From an uncultured Acidobacteriota bacterium (GTDB lineage Bacteria; Acidobacteriota; Polarisedimenticolia; Polarisedimenticolales; JAIQFR01), in assembly GCA_937864465.1 (NCBI GenBank), contig CALMJU010000081.1, positions 74,857 through 113,809 of the forward strand: a DNA stretch of 38,953 bases. The letters are read 5' to 3'. This document shows positions 30,883 to 38,953 of this stretch, in pieces. Position 1 is the first letter of the stretch, and every line of letters begins with the position of its first letter. The notes below the pieces were generated by a model that saw nothing but the letters and a program-made list of their open reading frames with translations, made no database searches and was not told the DNA's origin. The translations under genes were made by a program, and so were the position numbers.

Positions 30883-31724
30883 TGCGCTTCCCTTAAGATC
30901 CGGAGCTCCCGCCGGAGCTCCTCGAGCCTCCCCTCGATCGCGGCCACCTCTTCCTCGAGGGCTCTCACGCGCGCCTCCCTGGCAACCGCGTCGTGCTCCC
31001 CCTCCGGCGGCGAGAGCACGATCTCGACCGGCGACCGGGTCCGCACCAGCCGGAGCTTCACGCTCCCCGTGTCCGGCCAGCCGAGGAGAGCCTCGTCGAA
31101 ATCCGTTCCCGATCCGAGGCCCCGCTCGCCCGCCCGGACCACGATGTCGCCCACCCGCAGCCCCGCGGCAGCGGCCGCCGACCCGGGGACGACCGCCGTC
31201 ACGAGCAAGCCGGAATCGTCCGGAGCTCCGTAGAACCTCCGGAGCTGCGCCGGGATCGAGACGATCTCGAGCCCCACGCGCCCGGCGATCGCGTCCCCGG
31301 GAGGCGCACCGGCGATGCGGCGCGCGGGAACCCGGATCTCCGGCGGAGCCGCCACGATCTCCCGCCGCTCCACCTTCCCGTCCCGGAGGACCTCGACGAC
31401 AAGCCGCTCGCCGACCTTGAGGGGCCCGACGAGACGCCGGACCCCGAGCCGGCCGGTCACCGGCATCCCGTTGACGTTGAGCAGCAGGTCTCCGTCCTCG
31501 AGGCCGGCGCGCGCGGCGGGCCCCTCGCGGATGACCCCCGCGATCCGCGCGCCCCCGTCCGGCTCGTCCTCGAGGAACAGCCCGAGCCACGCCTCCGAGG
31601 CCCCCGACTCGAGGGACCTCTGCGCTCCGGGGGCGCCGGGCTCCTCGGCCGCGGGCGCCCCGGCGAGCGCCGGGCACGCCGCCCACGCCGCCGCCAGGAA
31701 CGCGACCGTCATCCGGGTCGTCAT
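30879..31724 (-). CDS. Secreted protein with two PDZ domains and C-terminal coiled coil
   Basis: A 281-residue exported protein. Signal peptide about 1-21. PDZ 1 (about 45-125) contains AWLGLFLED, GVIREGPAARAGLEDGDLLLNVNG and LRDGKVERREI. PDZ 2 (about 150-240) contains GLEIVSIPAQLRRFYGAPDD, AVVPGSAAAAAGLRVGDIVV and LVRTRSPVEI. The last 35 residues form a coiled coil (VRALEEEVAAIEGRLEELRR). There is no trypsin-like protease domain, so it is not DegP/HtrA but an adaptor-like PDZ protein. Its stop overlaps the start of the 557-residue partner (GTGA). It is divergent from the tricorn-like gene, with 203 bases between; TATCAT at 31754-31759 (minus) is a possible -10. Confidence 0.85.
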   Translation of the reverse strand: MTTRMTVAFLAAAWAACPALAGAPAAEEPGAPGAQRSLESGASEAWLGLFLEDEPDGGARIAGVIREGPAARAGLEDGDLLLNVNGMPVTGRLGVRRLVGPLKVGERLVVEVLRDGKVERREIVAAPPEIRVPARRIAGAPPGDAIAGRVGLEIVSIPAQLRRFYGAPDDSGLLVTAVVPGSAAAAAGLRVGDIVVRAGERGLGSGTDFDEALLGWPDTGSVKLRLVRTRSPVEIVLSPPEGEHDAVAREARVRALEEEVAAIEGRLEELRRELRILREAQ

Positions 31725-31927
31725 CGCGTCCGCGCCCCTTCCCCTCCCGCCGAATGATACGCGAAGCGGGATTCGAAAGACGTTCGCGACTTCCCCCTCC
31801 CGCCGACCGGGAGATCGTGCGCGCCGTGGAGCATAATACCCCGGTTCGCCGGGACCCCGGGTGCGCGGGAGCGCCGCTCCGCCGGGGGTTCCGGGAGCCG
31901 CGGCGCCGCCGCGAAGGAGTTCGAGCG

Positions 31928-34900
31928 ATGCGATCTCGGAGCCTGCGCTTGCCCCTCTCGATCGTTCTCGTCCTCGCGGCCTGGGGGTCCGCCGCCGCGT
32001 TGCCGCTTCGCCCCGAGGCGGAAGGAGCGTCGGCCCCGACCGAGGCGAGGCTCCTTCGCTACCCCGACATTCACGGCGACTTCGTCGTGTTCGTCTACGC
32101 CGGCGACCTCTGGAGGGCCCCCGTAGCCGGCGGACCCGCGCTCCGTCTGACGGCGCACCAAGGCCTCGAGCTCTTCCCGAAGATCTCGCCCGACGGCCGC
32201 TGGATCGCGTTCTCGGCGGAGTACACCGGGTCCCGGCAGGTCTGGGTGATGCCGTCCTGGGGCGGCCCCCCGCGGCAGCTCACGTTCTACGCGGACGTCG
32301 GCCCGATGCCTCCGCGAGGCGGCTACGACGACTGGATCCTGGGCTGGAGCCCGGACGGCCGCGTCCTCGTGCGCATGAACCGGACGCCGTGGGGCGAGAG
32401 GATGGGGCGCTACTTCCTGGTCGATCCCGCCGGAGGGCTGGAGACTCCCCTCGAGATCCCCGAGGGGGGCGGCGCTTCGTTCTCGCCCGACGGGAAGCGG
32501 CTCGCCTACTGCCCCGTCGACCGGGAGTTCCGCACCTGGAAGCGCACGCGGGGCGGACGGGCCCAGGACATCTGGATCTTCGATCTCGACGCCCGGAAGT
32601 CCCGGCGGATCACGGACGACCCGGGCACCGACAACTTCCCGATGTGGGCGGGGGGGACGATCTACTTCACGTCCGACCGCAGGGGAACGCTGAATCTCTA
32701 CGCCTACGACCTGGCGTCGGGCGCGACGCGCCAGCTCACGAGCTTCGGCGAGTACGACGTCCTGTGGCCGAGTCTCGGGCCCGACGCCATCGTCTTCATG
32801 AACGGGGGCTACCTCTACCGGATGGATCTCTCGGGAGGGGAGCCCGTGCGCATCCCGATCACGCTCGGCGCCGATCTCGCCGCGACGGTTCCGAGATTCC
32901 AGGACCTCAGCGACTTCGTCGCCGGCGGGGACCTCTCGCCGAGCGGGGCCCGGGCCGTGCTCGACGCCCGGGGCGATCTCTTCACCGTGCCGGCCAAGGA
33001 CGGCGCGACGCGCAACCTGACGGACACGCAGGGCGTGAGGGAGAGGAACGCCGCCTGGTCGCCGGACGGCAAGTGGATCGCCTACGTCTCGGACGCCACG
33101 GGCGAGTACGAGATCTACGTTCGATCCCAGGACGGGCGAGGAGAGCCCCGCCGGCTGACCCGGAACGGAGACGTCTGGCTCTTCGCTCCGGCCTGGAGCC
33201 CCGACTCTCGCAAGCTCGCCTTCGGGGACCGGCGCCACCGTCTCCGGGTCGTCGACGTCGAGAACGGCGAGATCGTGGACGTCGATCGCGGCGTCCGCGA
33301 GGACCTCGACGTGTACCGCTGGTCCCCCGACGGCGCGTGGATCGCGTACGAGAAGAGCCACGAGACCCGCCTGCCGGGGATCGCCGTCTTTTCTCTCGCC
33401 TCGAGACGCTCGTTCCCGCTCGGGGACGGCCAGACCGCCGACTGGGACCCCGTCTGGAGCGCCGACGGCAAGCACCTGTTCTTCCTCAGCAACCGCGACT
33501 ACCAACCCGTCTTCAGCGCCTACGAGTTCGACTACCTCTATCCGCGCGCCACCCGGGTGTACGCCGCCGCGCTCGACCCCGCGGCGCCCCCGCTGTTCCC
33601 GCCCCGGAGCGACGAGGAGAAACCCGGGCCGGCCGCCAAGGACGACGGCAAGCCGGGCCAGGCGGAGCCCGGCGGGGGGAAGGGCGCGCCGAAGAGCCCG
33701 CTCGTCGTCGAGCCGCTCGGCTTCACCGCGCGGACGATCGCCCTGCCCGGCCCGAAGGCCGGCACGTACCAGGACCTCGCGTGCTCTTCCCAGGCGGTGT
33801 TCTACGTGCGCACCGACGACGCCGGGGAGCGGGCGCTCTGGAGATTCGACCTCGACGAGAGGAAGGAGGAGAAGGTCCTCGACGGCGTCCAGCGCTTCAC
33901 GCTCTCGGCGGACGGGAAGAAGCTCCTGTACAAGGCCGGCAAGGACTGGGGGATCGCGGACGCCAAGGCCGGCCTCAAGGCCGGCGACGGCCGCCTGGAT
34001 CTCTCGGGACTCGCGATGAAGCTCGACCCGCGCGCCGAATGGAGCCAGATGTTCTCCGACGGCTGGCGGATCGTCCGCGACTGGTTCTACGACCCGAAGC
34101 TCCACGGCGTGGACTGGCAGGGGATGCGCGAGCGCTACGGCGCCCTCCTCCCCTTCGTGGCCCATCGCGCCGACCTCGATTTCCTGTTCGGAGAGATGGT
34201 GGGCGAGCTCGAGGCCGGCCACACGTACGTCGCCTCGGGAGACGAGCCGCGGGTCCCGCGCGTTCCGGGCGGGATGCTCGGGTGCGAGCTCGCCGCGGAC
34301 GCGACGGGACGGTACCGCATCGCGAAGATCTACGCCGGAGAGAACTGGGACGCGAACTGGCGATCTCCCCTGACGGAGCCGGGAGTCGACGTCCGCGAGG
34401 GCGAGTACCTCCTGGCCGTCGACGGCCGCGATCTCACGACGGCGGACAATCCGTACCGCCTCCTCGAGAACAAGGCGGACAAGCCGGTCGTCCTCACGGT
34501 CGCCGCGGCGCCCGATCCGCGGAGCGGCAGGGACGTGACCGTGCGGCCCGTCGCGAGCGAGCTGAACCTCCGGTACCTCGACTGGGTCCGGGGCCGCATG
34601 GCGCTCGTCGAGAAGCTGTCGGGCGGCCGGGTCGGATACATCCACCTGCCGGACACCTCGACCCCAGGCAACCGGATGCTCCAGAAGCTCTTCTACCCCC
34701 AGGCGTCGAAGCCGGCCCTGATCGTGGACGACCGCTACAACGGGGGGGGGTTCATCCCGGACCGCATGATGGAGTACTTCACACGGAGGACGCTCGCGTG
34801 GTGGGCCCGCCGGGGGCTCGAGAGCATGCGCTCCCCCGGTTTCGCCCACGACGGCCCGAAGGCGATGCTGACCAACGCCTACTCGTCCTCGGGAGGCGAC

Positions 34901-35230
34901 GCCCTCCCCTACTTCTTCCGGAAGCAAGGCCTCGGCCCGCTGATCGGGACCCGCACCTGGGGAGGCCTGATCGGCCTGTCCGGGAACCCGGACCTCGTGG
35001 ACGGGGGAAGCCTCCAGGTCCCGACGTTCCGTCTCTACGACGACCGGGGGCGCTGGACGGTGGAGAACGAAGGGGTCGCCCCGGACATCGAGGTGATCGA
35101 CCTCCCGGAGGCGCGGATCGCGGGTGGGGACCCGAGCCTCGAGAAGGCGGTGGAGGTGCTCCTCGAGGAGCTCGATCGGAGGCCGTTCGTCGAGCCCCCG
35201 GTCCCCGTCCCCCCGGACATGACGAGGTAG
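31928..35230 (+). CDS. Tricorn-type protease (S41 family), exported
   Basis: A 1100-residue protein with a signal peptide (about 1-25), unlike cytoplasmic archaeal tricorn. An N-terminal six-bladed propeller (about 40-330) shows TolB-like repeats (ISPDGRWIAFSAEYTGSRQV, FSPDGKRLAY). A second propeller (about 370-690) has AWSPDGKWIAYVSDATGEYE. A Lys/Pro/Gly-rich insert (EEKPGPAAKDDGKPGQ) follows. The core (about 720-780), a PDZ region and the S41 catalytic part (from about 880) then appear, with nucleophile segment NAYSSSGGDALPYFF and ENEGVAPDIEV carrying the expected glutamate. ELEAGHTYV holds the active-site histidine. Such proteins degrade peptides in the periplasm. The start ATG 31928 has AAGGAG upstream. 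Confidence 0.92.
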   Translation: MRSRSLRLPLSIVLVLAAWGSAAALPLRPEAEGASAPTEARLLRYPDIHGDFVVFVYAGDLWRAPVAGGPALRLTAHQGLELFPKISPDGRWIAFSAEYTGSRQVWVMPSWGGPPRQLTFYADVGPMPPRGGYDDWILGWSPDGRVLVRMNRTPWGERMGRYFLVDPAGGLETPLEIPEGGGASFSPDGKRLAYCPVDREFRTWKRTRGGRAQDIWIFDLDARKSRRITDDPGTDNFPMWAGGTIYFTSDRRGTLNLYAYDLASGATRQLTSFGEYDVLWPSLGPDAIVFMNGGYLYRMDLSGGEPVRIPITLGADLAATVPRFQDLSDFVAGGDLSPSGARAVLDARGDLFTVPAKDGATRNLTDTQGVRERNAAWSPDGKWIAYVSDATGEYEIYVRSQDGRGEPRRLTRNGDVWLFAPAWSPDSRKLAFGDRRHRLRVVDVENGEIVDVDRGVREDLDVYRWSPDGAWIAYEKSHETRLPGIAVFSLASRRSFPLGDGQTADWDPVWSADGKHLFFLSNRDYQPVFSAYEFDYLYPRATRVYAAALDPAAPPLFPPRSDEEKPGPAAKDDGKPGQAEPGGGKGAPKSPLVVEPLGFTARTIALPGPKAGTYQDLACSSQAVFYVRTDDAGERALWRFDLDERKEEKVLDGVQRFTLSADGKKLLYKAGKDWGIADAKAGLKAGDGRLDLSGLAMKLDPRAEWSQMFSDGWRIVRDWFYDPKLHGVDWQGMRERYGALLPFVAHRADLDFLFGEMVGELEAGHTYVASGDEPRVPRVPGGMLGCELAADATGRYRIAKIYAGENWDANWRSPLTEPGVDVREGEYLLAVDGRDLTTADNPYRLLENKADKPVVLTVAAAPDPRSGRDVTVRPVASELNLRYLDWVRGRMALVEKLSGGRVGYIHLPDTSTPGNRMLQKLFYPQASKPALIVDDRYNGGGFIPDRMMEYFTRRTLAWWARRGLESMRSPGFAHDGPKAMLTNAYSSSGGDALPYFFRKQGLGPLIGTRTWGGLIGLSGNPDLVDGGSLQVPTFRLYDDRGRWTVENEGVAPDIEVIDLPEARIAGGDPSLEKAVEVLLEELDRRPFVEPPVPVPPDMTR

Positions 35231-35265
35231 ATGATATCGTTCGCCCCGCTGAGGGAGGGACGCCG

Positions 35266-35826
35266 ATGAGATCGATGCGATGGGGAACCTTGGTCTTCGC
35301 GCTCCTGCTCTGCGGAGCGGCTTCCGCCGGCGAGATGGTCGGGGTGAGCCTGCCGGACAGGATGACGGCGGAGGGGAAGAGCCTCGTCCTCAACGGGATG
35401 GGGCTCCGCAAGGCGTACGCGGTCGCGAAGGTTTACGTCGCCGGGCTCTATCTCGAGAAAAAGTCCGCGAGCCCCGACGAGATCCTCGGATCGACGTCCG
35501 TCCGCAAGATCGTGCTCCACTTCGTGCGCGACGTCTCCCGAGAGCAGATCACGGGCGCCTGGACCGAGGGATTCGAGAAGAACGCCGGGGCGGCGCTCCC
35601 CGTCCTCCGCCGGCGAATCGACGCCTTGAACGCCGTCATGCCGGACCTCGCCGCCGGCGACGTGCTCTCCTTCACGACAGTTCCGGGGAAGGGGGTCCTG
35701 GTCGAGGTCCGCGGGAAGACCGCGGCCACGATCGAGGGGGACGACTTCGCGAAGGCGCTGCTCTCGATCTGGCTCGGCGCTGCCCCCCCGAACGCGGCCC
35801 TCAAGGACGGCCTGCTCGGCCTCTGA
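35266..35826 (+). CDS. Chalcone-isomerase-like exported protein
   Basis: A 186-residue protein with a signal peptide (about 1-22, GAASAGE). The mature part matches the bacterial chalcone isomerase-like family: VSLPDRMTAEGKSLVLNGMG, LRKAYAVAKVYVAGLYLEKK, KIVLHFVRDVSREQITGAW, LSFTTVPGKGVLVEVRGK, and LLSIWLGAAPPNAALKDGLL. Plant chalcone isomerase cyclises flavonoids, but bacterial secreted relatives lack a known flavonoid role; fatty-acid binding has been suggested for the fold. ATG 35266 has GGGAGGGA upstream, 35 bases after the tricorn gene. It ends exactly against the stop of the SpoIIE-type gene, with no base between. Confidence 0.9.
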   Translation: MRSMRWGTLVFALLLCGAASAGEMVGVSLPDRMTAEGKSLVLNGMGLRKAYAVAKVYVAGLYLEKKSASPDEILGSTSVRKIVLHFVRDVSREQITGAWTEGFEKNAGAALPVLRRRIDALNAVMPDLAAGDVLSFTTVPGKGVLVEVRGKTAATIEGDDFAKALLSIWLGAAPPNAALKDGLLGL

Positions 35827-36957
35827 TCAGCGGTCGGGGCGCCTGGACGCCACGACGATCGAGAGATCGTCCCGGAGACGCCCCGCGCCGACGTGGGTTT
35901 CCACCTCGCGGAGCAGCCTCGGCCCTGCCTCCCCCGCAGCGAGCCCGTGCAGCGAGGCGGCGGCCCTCGCGAGGCGCGCCTCTCCGAACTCGACCCCCTC
36001 GGCGTCCGTCGCCTCGGTCAACCCGTCCGAGTACGCGACCAGGAGGTCTCCCGGCCCGAGATCCACCGCCCCCTCCCCGTAGCTCGCCTCGCCGAACATG
36101 CCGAGCGGCGGCGCCGATGCGCCGAGCGCCTCGTGCGCCGCGCCCCGAACGACGATCGCCGGGTTGTGCCCCGCGTTGAGGAAGCGCACGCCGCCGGAGC
36201 CGGCCGAGATCTCCGCGAGGAAGAGCGTCGCGTAGCGGTTCTCGATCCCGTCGCGATGGAGCACCGCGTTCAGCCTCCTGCCCAGCTCGGCGAGCGACGG
36301 GTTCTCCGCGGCGATCGCCCGGACGGTCGCCTGGAGCTTTGCGGCGAGGAGAGCGGCCCCGAGCCCCTTCCCCGCGACGTCCCCCAGGACCAGGGCCATC
36401 CCTCCCGGGACCTCCACGTAATCCACGAGGTCGCCCCCGACGTCGTTGGCCGGGCGCGTCACGCTCCAGACCGACCAGCCGGCGACCCGGGGATGCTCGT
36501 GCGGGAGCAGCGCGAGCTGCACCTGCCGCGCCACCGCGATCTCGTCCCGCGCCAGGAGCTTGTCCTTGAGCTCCAGCATGAGCACGACCAGGACGATCAG
36601 GAACCCCCAGAACCCGAAGTCGACGGAGAACCCGAAATCGCCCGCGTAGCGGAACTGCACGGCGCCGAGCAGCGTCGCCGCGAGGGCGAGCACCAGGGCA
36701 AGCCTCCGCCCCGGCGAGAGCCGCTGGAGGAGGCTTCGCATCAGGTGCCACCCCGCGACGGCCCACCTGCGGAGCCGGCCCATCCGAGCGAGCCGCTCCC
36801 GCAGCTCCTCCGGCAGGTAGAAGCGGTAGAGCTCGCGGAGGTCCTCCCCGAGCCCCTCGCCGAGCCGCCCCTCGCGAGGATCCTTCTTCGCCGCGCCTCC
36901 GAGGGCTCTCCCGGCTCCCGATCCCCGCGCCGGCCCTCGCTTCTCCCCCCTCCTCAC
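35827..36957 (-). CDS. Membrane SpoIIE-type PP2C phosphatase (RsbU-like)
   Basis: A 376-residue serine/threonine phosphatase of the PPM/SpoIIE family, generally acting on anti-sigma-factor antagonists. The N-terminal cytoplasmic basic region (about 1-80) precedes two membrane helices (about 85-101 and 113-130). A signalling helix ARDEIAVARQVQLALLP follows, then the catalytic domain with GGDLVDYVEV, LVLGDVAGKGLGAALLAAKL, NAGHNPAIVV, LVAYSDGLTEATD and the metal motif DDLSIVV. The start is GTG 36957 after GGGAGGGGGAG. No sensor domain, anti-sigma factor or STAS antagonist is nearby. It follows the DedA gene by 19 bases. Confidence 0.9.
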   Translation of the reverse strand: MRRGEKRGPARGSGAGRALGGAAKKDPREGRLGEGLGEDLRELYRFYLPEELRERLARMGRLRRWAVAGWHLMRSLLQRLSPGRRLALVLALAATLLGAVQFRYAGDFGFSVDFGFWGFLIVLVVLMLELKDKLLARDEIAVARQVQLALLPHEHPRVAGWSVWSVTRPANDVGGDLVDYVEVPGGMALVLGDVAGKGLGAALLAAKLQATVRAIAAENPSLAELGRRLNAVLHRDGIENRYATLFLAEISAGSGGVRFLNAGHNPAIVVRGAAHEALGASAPPLGMFGEASYGEGAVDLGPGDLLVAYSDGLTEATDAEGVEFGEARLARAAASLHGLAAGEAGPRLLREVETHVGAGRLRDDLSIVVASRRPDR

Positions 36958-36976
36958 CTCTCCCCCTCCCGGCCCC

Positions 36977-37618
36977 TCAGCGCCGCGCTCTCCACTGCCG
37001 CACGAACTCGACGACCGCCGGCATCACGGAGAGCGCGATGATGGCGAGGATGACGAGCGTGAAGTGCCGCCGGACCACCGGGATGTTCCCGAAGAAGTAG
37101 CCGCCGAGAACGAAGAGGAAGATCCAGAGGAGTCCGCCGAGGACGTTGTACGCCAGGAATTTCCCGTACGACATCTTCCCGATGCCGGCCACGAAGGGCG
37201 CGAACGTCCGGACGATCGGCACGAACCGCGCCAGGATGATCGTCGCGGCGCCGTACTTCTCGTAGAACTCGTGCGTCCTCTCGAGGTGCCGCCGGTTCAG
37301 GAACCGGGAGGTCTCGCCGTGAAAGACTCGCGGGCCCACCTTCGCGCCGATCCAGTAGTTCGCGGTGTCGCCCAGGACCGCCGCGGCCGCGAGCACGAGA
37401 AGGCTCGTGGCCAGATCGATGGAGCCCCGCGCCGCGAACGTTCCGACCGCGAACAGGAGCGAGTCCCCCGGCAGAATCGGCGTCACGACCAGCCCGGTCT
37501 CGCAGAAGACGATCGCGAAGAGGATCGCGTGCGTCCAGCTCCCGTACGCGCGGATCAGCTCGTCGAGGTGGACGTCGATGTGCAGGACGAAGTCCCAGAT
37601 CCATGCGAGTAAGTCCAC
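36977..37618 (-). CDS. DedA-family membrane protein
   Basis: A 213-residue polytopic membrane protein (VTT/SNARE-associated domain). It contains the conserved FCETGLVVTPILPGDSLLFAVG near the N-terminus and the reentrant motif GAATIILARFVPIVRTFAPFVAGIGKMSYGKF with its key arginines, then C-terminal helices. DedA proteins are implicated in flipping undecaprenyl phosphate or phosphatidylethanolamine and in membrane homeostasis. The start is GTG 37618, 15 bases after the acyl-CoA dehydrogenase stop, so it is probably in the same transcript. The size is usual. Confidence 0.93.
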   Translation of the reverse strand: MDLLAWIWDFVLHIDVHLDELIRAYGSWTHAILFAIVFCETGLVVTPILPGDSLLFAVGTFAARGSIDLATSLLVLAAAAVLGDTANYWIGAKVGPRVFHGETSRFLNRRHLERTHEFYEKYGAATIILARFVPIVRTFAPFVAGIGKMSYGKFLAYNVLGGLLWIFLFVLGGYFFGNIPVVRRHFTLVILAIIALSVMPAVVEFVRQWRARR

Positions 37619-37633
37619 GAATCTCCCCGGGGC

Positions 37634-38803
37634 CTAGGAGCCCAGCCTCGCGGCCTCCCTCACGAGACGGGCGCCGATGACGTTTCTCTGGATCTGGTTC
37701 GTTCCCTCGTAGATCTGCGTGATCTTCGCGTCCCTCATCATCTTCTCGAGGGGATACTCCGTCATGTAGCCGTAGCCCCCCAGGAGCTGGACCGCGTCCG
37801 TCGTCACCCGCATCGCGACGTCCGAAGCGAACACCTTCGCCATCGCGGAGAGGTGCGCGACGTCCTTCGCGTGGCCGCGATCGATCATGTCCGCCACCTC
37901 GAAGACGAGCGCCCGCGCCGCCTCGATCCCGGTGGCCATGTTCGCCAGCATCCACTGGATTCCCTGGAAGGACAGGATGCTCTGTCCGAACTGCCGCCGC
38001 TGGTGAGCGTAGCGCAGGGTCTCCTCGAGCGCCCCCTCCGCGATGCCGAGCGCCTGGGCCGCGACCCCCGGCCGTGACACGTCGAAGGTCTTCATCGCGA
38101 CCATGAACCCGGCTCCCTCCTTGCCGAGCAGGTTCTCGACCGGCACGCGGGCGTTGTCGAAGACCAGCTCGCGCGTCATGCTCGCGCGGATACCCATCTT
38201 CGACTCCTTCTTGCCGAAGCCGAACCCGGGGGTCCCCTTCTCGACGATCAGCGCGGACGCGCCCCGCGCGCCCTTGGACGGGTTCGTGACCACGACGACC
38301 GTGTAGACGTCGGCCTCCCCGCCGTTCGTGATGAAAATCTTGTTGCCGTTGACGACAAAGTGGTCTCCGTCGCGGACCGCGGTGGTCCGGATGGCGCCCG
38401 CGTCGGAGCCGGCGTTCGGCTCGGTGAGACCGAAGGCCGCGAGGCTCTTGCCCGAGGCGATCCGGGGCAGATACTTCTTCTTCTGCTCCTCCGTGCCGAA
38501 CAGCAGGATCGGGAAGGCGCCGAGGCCGGTGCCGGCGAACGCGAGCGCGATCCCCGAGCACGCCTTGGAGAGCTCCTCGGTCACGATGCACATGTTCGTG
38601 ATCCCCTGACCGCTCTCCACCAGGCCGTCGTACTCCGCGGGAATGAAGACGCGGAAGAGATCTACCTTCGCGAGCTCCTCGACGATGTCCCACGGAAACG
38701 TCCCTTCCTCGTCGTACTTCTGGCGGACCGGCTTCACCTTTTCGTTGGCGATCGTTCGCGCGAGCTCCTGGATCTGCCGCTGCTCCTCGGTGAAATGGTG
38801 CAT
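37634..38803 (-). CDS. Acyl-CoA dehydrogenase
   Basis: A 389-residue flavoprotein that oxidises an acyl-CoA to the 2-enoyl-CoA, passing electrons to ETF. It has the N-terminal helical domain (FTEEQRQIQELARTIANEKV), the FAD-contacting motif AFGLTEPNAGSDAGAIRTTA, then FVVNGNKIFITNGGEADVY. The C-terminal segment reads YAHQRRQFGQSILSFQGIQW, LLGGYGYMTEYPLEKMMRDAKI and the catalytic glutamate in QIYEGTNQIQRNVI. The pattern suits short or branched/short-chain ACADs. The start ATG 38803 has GGGAG close upstream. It leads a probable transcript with the DedA and SpoIIE-type genes. Confidence 0.95.
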   Translation of the reverse strand: MHHFTEEQRQIQELARTIANEKVKPVRQKYDEEGTFPWDIVEELAKVDLFRVFIPAEYDGLVESGQGITNMCIVTEELSKACSGIALAFAGTGLGAFPILLFGTEEQKKKYLPRIASGKSLAAFGLTEPNAGSDAGAIRTTAVRDGDHFVVNGNKIFITNGGEADVYTVVVVTNPSKGARGASALIVEKGTPGFGFGKKESKMGIRASMTRELVFDNARVPVENLLGKEGAGFMVAMKTFDVSRPGVAAQALGIAEGALEETLRYAHQRRQFGQSILSFQGIQWMLANMATGIEAARALVFEVADMIDRGHAKDVAHLSAMAKVFASDVAMRVTTDAVQLLGGYGYMTEYPLEKMMRDAKITQIYEGTNQIQRNVIGARLVREAARLGS

Positions 38804-38864
38804 CTCTCCCTCGCTCCTTCCCGAATCGGGCTCGTTCCGCACCGTCCTGGCACGGGTTCGGCAC

Positions 38865-38892
38865 GTTGTAGCAGAAGGCAGCCGATCCGCAA
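38865..38892 (-). promoter_or_regulatory. Candidate promoter for acyl-CoA dehydrogenase unit
   Basis: Reading the minus strand, TTGCGG (38892-38887) is spaced 16 bases from TACAAC (38870-38865), an acceptable sigma-70-like pair about 60 bases before ATG 38803. The remaining bases 38893-38953 contain nothing I can identify. Confidence 0.5.
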
Positions 38893-38953
38893 AGCGCTCA
38901 TGGTGGTGCGGAGCCTGTGGAAGGGGTTTTGGGTTGGGATACGGGGAGGTCTT

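Noticed and set aside
31721-34927. A 1068-residue open frame on the minus strand
   Set aside because: It is antisense to the well-supported tricorn gene. High GC keeps the opposite frames free of stops, and its composition (Pro/Arg/Val/Glu runs without domain motifs) looks artefactual.
31861-35265. The upstream extension of the chalcone-isomerase-like frame, giving over 1300 residues
   Set aside because: The extension lies out of frame across the tricorn gene. The true start is ATG 35266, which has a Shine-Dalgarno and a signal peptide.

Overview
The window is gene-dense, very GC-rich bacterial chromosome. I see no insertion sequence, phage gene, CRISPR array or rRNA. Many genes abut or overlap by 4 bases (ATGA or GTGA), GTG starts are frequent, and several Shine-Dalgarno sequences are strong. 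The gene content suggests an uncultured Gram-negative bacterium: an outer-membrane-type barrel protein, a class I lysyl-tRNA synthetase, a tricorn-type protease, an archaeal-type aspartate-semialdehyde dehydrogenase and the linked set rny-ymdB. An Acidobacteriota-like lineage is my best guess. That is inference from gene content, not a phylogenetic result.

Bases 1-7306 hold a truncated metallo-beta-lactamase-fold gene (minus strand), then a plus-strand translation cluster: tRNA-Val(GAC), thrS, rpmI, rplT, pheS, pheT, a small coiled-coil gene and zapA. infC, which commonly lies between thrS and rpmI, is absent from that junction. PheT lacks its N-terminal tRNA-binding OB-fold domain. A 6S RNA candidate follows zapA. 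Bases 7676-13990 hold rny, ymdB, an ispA-like prenyl synthase, tlyA, nadK and an MFS transporter. RNase Y has substitutions at expected metal-ligand positions of its HD domain, and the transporter appears to start at CTG.

Bases 14082-21565 are more lineage-specific. They hold an XRE regulator, a secreted cupredoxin-like protein lacking the standard CuA ligands and coupled to class I lysK, a MerR-like/coiled-coil protein, a PmtA-like lipid methyltransferase, and a lipoprotein, outer-membrane barrel and HEAT-repeat trio. Bases 21579-27669 form a compact lysine/diaminopimelate operon on the minus strand, asd-lysC-dapB-dapA-dapD-aminotransferase. Every junction is a 4-base overlap, and the order runs from aspartyl phosphate to N-succinyl-diaminopimelate.

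Bases 27801-38953 contain a small cysteine-rich protein next to a Gph-like phosphatase and a short secreted protein with a good sigma-70-like promoter. A long perfect hairpin lies between convergent genes there. Next come two translationally coupled secreted proteins (one with PDZ domains), a 1100-residue tricorn-like protease, a chalcone-isomerase-like exported protein, a SpoIIE-type phosphatase, a DedA protein and an acyl-CoA dehydrogenase.

I found no clear new defence or mobile system. The most unusual items are the altered RNase Y active site, the ligand-swapped cupredoxin, the domain-deleted PheT and the small Cys-rich protein.
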